Shown here: positions 1-5,070 of the stretch, piece after piece
Layout of the letters: the number at the start of each line of letters is the position of its first letter
Numbering within the stretch: the stretch's first letter is position 1
From: Dehalococcoidia bacterium CG2_30_46_19
GTDB lineage: Bacteria > Chloroflexota > Dehalococcoidia > GIF9 > AB-539-J10
NCBI GenBank assembly: GCA_001872925.1
Contig: MNYD01000013.1
Location: 1-10,207, forward strand
Length of the DNA: 10,207 nucleotides
Direction: 5' to 3'
The notes under the pieces: generated by a model
Told to the model about the DNA's origin: nothing
What the model saw: the letters and a program-made list of their open reading frames with translations, nothing else
The model's database searches: none
Translations under genes and position numbers: made by a program

Positions 1-17
1 ACCTAACACACTTCAAG

Positions 18-260
18 TTACTGGCTGTGCAAGTGCAATTTATCCCGAATCTCCTGTTCCCGACGCTTCAGAGCATCCAATTTCTTTTCAACTTCCGCAG
101 CTTCAACCATCTGCTCCTTACCTGTGATGAAGCTGAATCTTGTTTTGCCCTTTGAGACCTCCGCAGGATGTCTTCGCAGGGCCTTCAATTTCCTCTCAGC
201 CTTATCTATTTCTACTGCTACATCGTGAAGTTCCTTCTTAAGTCTTTCTTCTGCCTGCAT
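18..260 (-). CDS. Small charged coiled-coil protein, function unknown
   Basis: This gene encodes 80 residues that I do not recognise as a named family. The protein is rich in Lys, Arg and Glu. Two stretches, about residues 2-30 and 52-76, have the spacing of amphipathic coiled-coil helices. The segment between them (about 31-50) contains Pro, Gly and a short hydrophobic patch (FSFITG), which suggests a helical hairpin. There is no signal peptide or membrane segment, so it is probably cytoplasmic. I chose the ATG at 260 because an AAAGGAG ribosome site (272-266 on the minus strand) lies 5 nt upstream. The open frame continues back through the tRNA gene, but that extension is not coding. The gene lies 128 bp downstream of the tRNA on the same strand and may share its transcript. 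The start and the protein's reality are fairly sure; its role is unknown. Confidence 0.7.
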   Translation of the reverse strand: MQAEERLKKELHDVAVEIDKAERKLKALRRHPAEVSKGKTRFSFITGKEQMVEAAEVEKKLDALKRREQEIRDKLHLHSQ

Positions 261-388
261 GGCTGCTCCTTTAGTTATATCCCTCTGCTTACCTTGTCCA
301 ACTCCACCTGGCTGAACTATTCGTTCGATGCAGTTGTCATCGTAATTGCCTCTTAATCCAATTATACCCCAATCAACCTCACACAAAG

Positions 389-460
<72 letters not shown>

Positions 461-467
461 CCATATT

Positions 468-496
468 ATTTAACACTACCTGTCAGAAATGGTCAA
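468..496 (-). promoter_or_regulatory. Candidate sigma70-type promoter for the tRNA
   Basis: On the minus strand, TTGACC (496-491) and TTAAAT (473-468) are separated by 17 nt. The -10 box ends 7 nt before the tRNA 5' end, which would start transcription almost at the mature end. The matches are partial (5/6 and 4/6), so this is inference. The -35 box lies just outside the left edge of the neighbouring repeat element. Confidence 0.4.
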
Positions 497-504
497 ATCA
501 TCTT

Positions 505-737
505 AAGAGCGTTTACTAACCTCACCCCCTTCATCCCCCCTCCTTCAAAGGCCTGCCCTGAGCGAGATTCTTCGGTCGCTTTGAGATTCTTCGCTACGCT
601 CAGAATGACATGAAGCGAAGGGAGAGGGAGAAGAGATTTATAGAGAGGGGTTTCACCCCTCTCTTACCGGCACGGGGGCGTTAAACTCCCTTCCCCTGCT
701 AAGGGGAAGGGGGCAGGGGATAGGTTGCTAAATATAG
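505..737 (-). mobile_element. MITE-like repeat, family A copy 1
   Basis: This non-coding element of about 230 bp is the inverse orientation of the copies at 8062-8284 and 9729-9889. Its ends are inverted (GTTTACTAACCT at 511-522, AGGTTGCTAAAT at 722-733). Inside is a 9-bp-arm hairpin, AGAGAGGGG/CCCCTCTCT with a TTTCA loop. It also carries the nested CTGAGCG/CGCTCAG palindromic module that copy 2 has and copy 3 lacks. Positions 541-667 match 8247-8121 in inverse orientation at 126 of 127 bases. No transposase is encoded. No target duplication is evident at this copy, so the outer limits are approximate. Confidence 0.75.
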
Positions 738-783
738 TCAGGCACAAAACTATTTGTAATCTCGCTTGCTTTCCTGGAATATC

Positions 784-831
784 AAATCCCCCTTACGGGG
801 GCGTTGAACTCCCTTTTCTAAAGGGGGATTT
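784..831. repeat. Inverted repeat with 11-bp arms
   Basis: Perfect arms AAATCCCCCTT (784-794) and AAGGGGGATTT (821-831) enclose 26 nt. The interior shares a 21-bp run, with one mismatch, with the preceding family A element (795-815 against 672-692). The two repeats have therefore exchanged or inherited a common module. With its neighbour at 505-737 and a candidate promoter, it accounts for most of the 450-bp gene-free stretch at 477-927. Confidence 0.6.
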
Positions 832-841
832 AGAGGGATTT

Positions 842-870
842 TTATACGAAGTTATGCGGGATACTATAAT
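842..870 (+). promoter_or_regulatory. Candidate promoter upstream of the hydrolase
   Basis: A perfect -10 hexamer TATAAT lies at 865-870, about 57 bp before the hydrolase start. The -35 position 17 nt upstream (TTATAC, 842-847) matches consensus poorly. The call rests almost entirely on the -10 box and its position. Confidence 0.35.
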
Positions 871-927
871 CTCCTTAAGAGTGGATTTTCATCCCATGCT
901 AGCTTAAAATAAGCAACAGCAATCATA

Positions 928-1623
928 ATGAACACGATGATTTTCATTCATGGCTCCGGAGATAGCAGCCGGGCATGGCATTATCAGATAAAAGCCTTTC
1001 CAGAAGCAAAAGCCGTAGACCTGCCCGGACACCCCCGAGGAGAACCATGCCATAGCATTGAACAATACGCTGAATGGCTGAATGATTATATCTTGAGCAA
1101 TAAGTATGAACCAGTTATCCTCGCAGGACATTCTATGGGGGGCGGCGTTGCCCAGATGCACGCCCTTAAGCATCCTGAAAACACAACGGCACTTATACTC
1201 ATTGGCACCGGGGCCAGATTAAGGGTAAATCCGGCTTTTCTTTCCATAATCAGGGACGGCATTACTAACCCTAAAAAGTGGTTTAACGATGTTATTAAAC
1301 CTTTCTACAAAGACATTCCCACCGAAGCAAGGGAGCCGATATTGAAACGGATAAAGGAAAACGGGGCAAAAGTGCAGCTTAACGATATGCTTTGCTGCGA
1401 CAAATTTGACATTATGGACAAAGTAGCACAAATTAAAATTCCTACCCTGATAATATGCGGCAGCAAAGATACTATGACTCCACCTAAATACAGCTCTTAC
1501 CTGGCCAACAAGATTAACGGGGCTAAACTGGTCATAGTTGATGAAGGAGGTCATCTGGTCTTCGCTGAAAAGCCCCAACCAGTCAATCAGGCTATCGGTG
1601 AATTTTTAGTCAATCTACAGTAA
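928..1623 (+). CDS. Alpha/beta-fold hydrolase
   Basis: This gene encodes 231 residues of a cytoplasmic serine hydrolase with the alpha/beta-hydrolase fold. HGSGDSS at residues 8-14 supplies the oxyanion-hole region. GHSMGGG (67-73) is the nucleophile elbow, with Ser69 as nucleophile. Asp181 in GSKDTMTP and His209 in GGHLVF complete the triad. Residues from about 100 to 165 form a small helical cap over the active site. The length is normal for this fold. The substrate cannot be read from sequence: esterase, lactonase, C-C hydrolase and haloperoxidase-like members share these motifs. The ATG at 928 has no clear ribosome site, and the alternative ATG at 937 is equally poorly served. Repeats stand on both sides, so it is probably transcribed alone. 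No signal peptide is seen. Confidence 0.9.
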   Translation: MNTMIFIHGSGDSSRAWHYQIKAFPEAKAVDLPGHPRGEPCHSIEQYAEWLNDYILSNKYEPVILAGHSMGGGVAQMHALKHPENTTALILIGTGARLRVNPAFLSIIRDGITNPKKWFNDVIKPFYKDIPTEAREPILKRIKENGAKVQLNDMLCCDKFDIMDKVAQIKIPTLIICGSKDTMTPPKYSSYLANKINGAKLVIVDEGGHLVFAEKPQPVNQAIGEFLVNLQ

Positions 1624-1630
1624 TATACTG

Positions 1631-1780
1631 GTTGTTTATTTTGTCACCCTGAGCGATAGCGAAGGGTCTAGGCTCTTCGCGGAGCCTGTCCTGAGCGGCA
1701 CGAGATTCTTCGCTACGCTCAGAATGACAAGAAGTGAAGGGCTCAGAATGACAGGGGAGAGTTGCTAAACGACCTAAGTG
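1631..1780. mobile_element. Palindromic repeat element with 8-bp flanking duplication
   Basis: This non-coding insertion lies between the hydrolase and nadE. It is flanked by perfect 8-bp direct repeats, ATATACTG, at 1623-1630 and 1781-1788. Inside, TGTCACCCTGAGCG (1642-1655) faces CGCTCAGAATGACA (1716-1729), and CTCAGAATGACA recurs at 1742-1753. A central hairpin AGGCTC/GAGCCT (1670-1687) lies between. The right part GTTGCTAAAC (1761-1770) resembles a family A end and the left GTTGTTTA a degenerate one, so this may be a divergent family A element. The left duplication begins on the last base of the hydrolase stop codon. No protein is encoded. Confidence 0.65.
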
Positions 1781-1802
1781 ATATACTGATTAATTCGAGG
1801 AG

Positions 1803-3551
1803 ATGAAAACACATACACTTAGACTCGGAATGGCGCAAATCAATTCCACCGTGGGTGATTTGAGCGGTAATACCCAGAAGATACTGCACTACATCGATGA
1901 GGCGAAGGCTCTTGGAGTCGATTTGTTAACCTTCCCGGAATTGGCTATAACCGGCTACCCACCAGAGGATTTGCTGCTCAATCCGCAGTTTATCAAGCAG
2001 AACAAGGAAAGACTTAACGAAGTAGTTGAGCACTCCGCAGACATAGCGGTAGTGGTAGGCTTTGTTGATAGCAACAGCGATACATATAACGCCGCTGCAC
2101 TAATTCACAACAATAAATTGGCTGGCGTTTACCATAAAGTGTATTTGCCTAATTATGGCGTGTTCGATGAAAACAGGTATTTCCAGGCAGGAGCGGAATG
2201 CCCGATATTCATCATTTATGGCATCGGCACAGGTATAACTATCTGTGAAGATATATGGTATGAAACCGGACCAGCGACAGTTCAAGCTTATGCCGGAGCT
2301 AGACTATTAGTTAATATAAGCGCCTCCCCATATCATGCTGGTAAAGGAAACCTTAGAGAGAGGATACTCGCTACCAGAGCCGCCGATAATGTAGCTATTA
2401 TTGCCTATAATAATTTAGTTGGAGGACAAGATGAGCTGGTCTTTGACGGCAATAGCCTAATTGTTGACCAGCAAGGAGAAATCATCGCTCGGGGAAAACA
2501 ATTTGAAGAAGACCTTGTAGTAGTTGATTTAGATGTGGAATCGGTATTTCGTTCACAGCTGCATGACCCCCGACGGAGGAAAGAGGCACCGTGGGTTAAA
2601 AAGGGATTGGAACAGGCTACTAAGATAGAAGTATCAACTGAATATCCTACGCTTGCCAGGCTGCCTTTGCCATCAAGGCAAGTGGAAAGGCTGGATGAGC
2701 CTGGCGAGATATATCAGGCACTTGTCCTGGGCACCAGGGATTACGTACATAAGAATGGCTTTGAAAAGGTAGTTATTGGTCTATCTGGTGGAATCGATTC
2801 AAGCCTGGTAGCTACCATATCGGTAGATGCCCTGGGGGCTGATAATGTTGTCGGCGTTTCCATGCCTTCTCGCTATTCATCACCCAACAGCAAATCGGAT
2901 GCCGAAGCACTGGCAAAGAACTTAGGGATAGAATTCAAAGTGATACCCATCGAGAAAGCTTTTAGTTCATATTTGGAAACGCTGGCGGAGCCTTTCAAAA
3001 ATACCCAACAGGATGTGACCGAAGAAAATATTCAGGCAAGGATTAGAGGCAATATACTCTTTGCCTTGTCCAATAAGTTTGGCTGGTTGGTGCTTGCTTG
3101 CAGCAATAAGAGCGAGACAGCTACAGGCTATACCACACTTTACGGAGATATGGCTGGAGGGTTTATTCCACTCAAGGATGTGCCTAAAACAACGGTTCTG
3201 GAATTAGCCAAGTACAAGAACCACCAGGCTGGAAGGGAAATAATCCCGTCAGGTGTTTTAACCAAAGCACCGTCGGCAGAGCTAAGACCTGACCAGAAGG
3301 ATACCGATACACTACCACCATACAAATTATTAGACCCCATTTTGAAAGCGTACGTAGAAGATGACCTGTCAATTGACCAGATTGTAAACATGGGATTTGA
3401 CCCCAAGATAGTGACTGAAATAGCCCGCCTGGTGGACAGGAATGAATACAAGCGCCGTCAGGCTGCACCCGGTATAAAGATAACCCACAGGGACTTTGGC
3501 AGGGATAGGAGGTTGCCCATCACCAACCGATTTAAAGACCAATCCGGTTAA
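1803..3551 (+). CDS. nadE: Glutamine-dependent NAD+ synthetase
   Basis: This gene encodes 582 residues that convert deamido-NAD+ to NAD+ with ATP and glutamine, the last step of NAD+ synthesis, in the cytosol. Residues 1 to about 260 form a nitrilase-type glutaminase. Its likely triad is Glu46 (FPELAITGY), Lys112 (HKVYLPNYGVFDE) and Cys148 (ICEDIW). Residues from about 300 to the end form the ATP-pyrophosphatase synthetase, with the P-loop SGGIDSS at 328-334 and the conserved ACSNKSE and TGYTTLYGDMAGG stretches at about 432-453. The length is usual for the two-domain bacterial form, and all key residues are present. The start is fixed by an in-frame TAA at 1791-1793 and the family-typical MAQINSTVGDL. 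The GAGGAG ribosome site abuts the ATG unusually closely. Repeats lie on both sides, so it is probably monocistronic. Confidence 0.97.
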   Translation: MKTHTLRLGMAQINSTVGDLSGNTQKILHYIDEAKALGVDLLTFPELAITGYPPEDLLLNPQFIKQNKERLNEVVEHSADIAVVVGFVDSNSDTYNAAALIHNNKLAGVYHKVYLPNYGVFDENRYFQAGAECPIFIIYGIGTGITICEDIWYETGPATVQAYAGARLLVNISASPYHAGKGNLRERILATRAADNVAIIAYNNLVGGQDELVFDGNSLIVDQQGEIIARGKQFEEDLVVVDLDVESVFRSQLHDPRRRKEAPWVKKGLEQATKIEVSTEYPTLARLPLPSRQVERLDEPGEIYQALVLGTRDYVHKNGFEKVVIGLSGGIDSSLVATISVDALGADNVVGVSMPSRYSSPNSKSDAEALAKNLGIEFKVIPIEKAFSSYLETLAEPFKNTQQDVTEENIQARIRGNILFALSNKFGWLVLACSNKSETATGYTTLYGDMAGGFIPLKDVPKTTVLELAKYKNHQAGREIIPSGVLTKAPSAELRPDQKDTDTLPPYKLLDPILKAYVEDDLSIDQIVNMGFDPKIVTEIARLVDRNEYKRRQAAPGIKITHRDFGRDRRLPITNRFKDQSG

Positions 3552-3566
3552 TATATATATAATAAG

Positions 3567-3698
3567 AGGCTGTTTAAAAATGTAGTTGCCCAATTCATTG
3601 GGCGATAGTGCCTGATAAATCAGGCAACTACAAAAATTTGGGGGCGAAGACTCTCCAAAATGCCCAAAATTGAACGGGAAAACAAAATTAAACAGCCT
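3567..3698. mobile_element. MITE-like repeat, family B copy 1
   Basis: This 132-bp non-coding element has perfect 11-bp inverted ends, AGGCTGTTTAA (3567-3577) and TTAAACAGCCT (3688-3698). Its core can fold as a three-way junction. The outer stem is TGTAGTTGCC/GGCAACTACA (3581-3590 with 3623-3632). It encloses two hairpins: GCCCAAT/ATTGGGC (3588-3603) and GCCTGAT/ATCAGGC (3610-3625). The hairpins and the outer stem share a few bases, so the folds partly compete. A second copy starts at 9946, and part of the core recurs at 4258-4279. I see no convincing target duplication and no transposase. It may also end transcription from nadE. Confidence 0.75.
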
Positions 3699-3725
3699 AA
3701 ATAATGTAAGGAGGAGAAAGGAGAA

Positions 3726-3950
3726 ATGCGGAAATTAGGGGGCGCTTTACTGGGAATCGGGCTGGGAATTTTAGTAGGCTGGGGATTCTACTGGCTCTTT
3801 GACCTTGCCTTCCCCGAACTGCCCCTTGCAGTTAAAATCGGTGCCGCTGCTGTAGTTATAGGGCTTACTATCATCCTGATATCACTGGTGCGGGAGAGAA
3901 TTAAAACATCGAAGGAAGACCGAAAAAAATTCAAGGGGGTGGAAAATTGA
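3726..3950 (+). CDS. Small two-helix membrane protein
   Basis: This gene encodes 74 residues of unknown function. Residues of about 5-28 form a Gly-rich hydrophobic helix (repeated GIGLGI-type packing motifs) and about 35-56 form a second. A short loop containing FPELP joins them. The C-terminal 18 residues are strongly basic and acidic (RERIKTSKEDRKKFK), so by the positive-inside rule both ends should face the cytoplasm. It has a strong ribosome site region: TAAGGAGGAG at 3707-3716, then AAAGGAG ending 2 nt before the ATG. Its TGA overlaps the next gene's TTG start (3947-3950), so the pair is probably translationally coupled. This suggests a joint role with the YbjQ-family protein, perhaps as membrane partner. 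That link is inference. Confidence 0.82.
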   Translation: MRKLGGALLGIGLGILVGWGFYWLFDLAFPELPLAVKIGAAAVVIGLTIILISLVRERIKTSKEDRKKFKGVEN

Positions 3951-4261
3951 TTGTGATTACCACAGAGCAGATAGAGGGCAAGAGAATAACAGAAACTCTG
4001 GGTTTGGTTAGAGGAAGCACCATTAGAGCCAGGCATATAGGGCGTGACATTATGGCCGTTTTACGCAACATCGTCGGTGGCGAAGTCAAGGATTACACTG
4101 TAATGCTGGCACAAGCCCGAGAGGAAGCGCTGCAAAGGATGCTTGACCAGGCCGAGAAGATGGGCGCCAATGCCATAATAGGCACCAGATTCGTAACCTC
4201 AATGGTAATGTCCGGAGCTGCCGAAATGGTAGCCTATGGGACAGCGGTAAAAGTGGAGTAG
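3947..4261 (+). CDS. YbjQ/UPF0145 family protein
   Basis: This 104-residue protein matches the YbjQ (DUF74, UPF0145) family along its whole length. Visible family features are the IEGKRI start, the ARHIGRDIMAVLRNIVGG segment (28-45), the helix AREEALQRMLDQAEKMGANAI (about 57-77) and the closing GTAVKVE. Members are small cytosolic oligomers proposed to bind heavy metals; the physiological role is not settled. The family-like MIVITTE start implies a TTG start at 3947. A GTG at 3953 is the main alternative. The TTG overlaps the upstream TGA by 3 bases within a TTGA, and the purine-rich AAGGGGGTGG just upstream could serve as ribosome site. The stop TAG at 4259 lies in a family B repeat fragment, 12 bp from the purQ stop. 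Confidence 0.92.
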   Translation: MIVITTEQIEGKRITETLGLVRGSTIRARHIGRDIMAVLRNIVGGEVKDYTVMLAQAREEALQRMLDQAEKMGANAIIGTRFVTSMVMSGAAEMVAYGTAVKVE

Positions 4262-4279
4262 TTGCCTGATTTATCAGGC
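4258..4279. repeat. Family B core fragment at convergent gene ends, possible bidirectional terminator
   Basis: These 22 bp are identical to the reverse complement of 3610-3631, the core of family B copy 1. They hold the hairpin GCCTGAT/ATCAGGC. The fragment contains the TAG of the YbjQ-family gene (4259-4261) and the TGA of purQ (4276-4274, minus strand). The plus strand continues with a weakly T-rich TCTTATT, so a hairpin terminator is possible. The minus strand lacks a T tract. After the fragment, TTGCCCATT keeps a degenerate trace of the second core hairpin. Confidence 0.7.
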
Positions 4280-5059
4280 TCTTATTGCCCATTCCACAGC
4301 ATTCAGGAAAACTTGAAAGCCGTCTCCATAATCCTCAGCCCCACGCCTTGTCCATTGTGGATGTTGAGTCCCGCGAATATGCCTCTCAGGATGCGGCATT
4401 AACCCAAAAATTCGTCCTGAAGAATCACAAATGCCAGCAATGTTCCCCACTGAACCATTTGGGTTGTAAGGATAGCCAGCATTGGTATTTCCATGCTCAT
4501 CACTGTAGTAGAGCACCGCATTCAAATGGGACAAGCCCCGTGCAAGACCAATATCACGGGGAACGACAACCTTCCCCTCACCATGGGCAACCGGTAAATA
4601 CATATGCGCAATTCCTTTAGTAAATACGCAGGGACTTTCCGGATTTACCGATAAATATACCCAGCGACACTCAAATCTCCCTGAATCGTTGACCGATAAA
4701 GTTAGCGATGACGAGGCGGTGTTCGACAATTCAGGCAGAATGCCCGCTTTTACCAGCACCTGAAAGCCATTACAAATCCCTAAAATTAGCCCTCCCTTTT
4801 CCACAAACCTCTCTATATCCTCGCCGAGTTTCAATCTCAGCTCGTTGGCAAGCACTTTACCTGCGGATATATCATCGCCGTAAGTAAAACCGCCGGGAAT
4901 AACCATTATGTGGTAGTCGGAGAGTCGCTTTTCCCGGCGAATTAATTCCCCAATATGAACCGGCGACACTTCTGCACCAGCCTGCTGGAAAGCAACCTCA
5001 GTCTCAACGTCACAATTCGTTCCCGGCGCTAACAGTATCAGCGTTCGCACCTTACCCAT
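4274..5059 (-). CDS. purQ: Phosphoribosylformylglycinamidine synthase, glutaminase subunit PurQ
   Basis: This gene encodes 261 residues of a class I glutamine amidotransferase. It frees ammonia from glutamine and passes it to PurL in the fourth step of purine synthesis. The nucleophile is Cys96 in GGLILGICNGFQ, and His223 with Glu225 in LMPHPERH complete the triad. PGGFTYGDD (55-63) and the APGTNCD start (11-17) are PurQ signatures, as is HGEGK (159-163). The length is in the usual range for free-standing PurQ (about 220-270). It follows purL with an 11-nt gap. The sequence GGTGAG (5070-5065) is the likely ribosome site and lies directly after the purL stop, so the two are probably coupled. 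The last few codons and the TGA fall in a family B repeat fragment, leaving a short non-conserved tail. Confidence 0.97.
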   Translation of the reverse strand: MGKVRTLILLAPGTNCDVETEVAFQQAGAEVSPVHIGELIRREKRLSDYHIMVIPGGFTYGDDISAGKVLANELRLKLGEDIERFVEKGGLILGICNGFQVLVKAGILPELSNTASSSLTLSVNDSGRFECRWVYLSVNPESPCVFTKGIAHMYLPVAHGEGKVVVPRDIGLARGLSHLNAVLYYSDEHGNTNAGYPYNPNGSVGNIAGICDSSGRIFGLMPHPERHIRGTQHPQWTRRGAEDYGDGFQVFLNAVEWAIRA

Positions 5060-5070
5060 CAGCTCTCACC

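Noticed and set aside
505..830. CRISPR array
   Set aside because: The repeats are palindromic, few and of unequal spacing. There are no regular spacers and no cas gene.
725..907. A 60-codon open frame on the plus strand
   Set aside because: It crosses the 784-831 inverted repeat and a candidate promoter. It has no ribosome site and no protein-like composition.
3567..3698. 8-bp target duplication for family B copy 1
   Set aside because: The AT-rich flanks (ATAATAAG and AAATAATG) resemble each other only loosely, which is expected by chance.
4285..4620. A 111-codon open frame on the plus strand
   Set aside because: It is antisense to purQ, which has complete catalytic motifs in its own frame.
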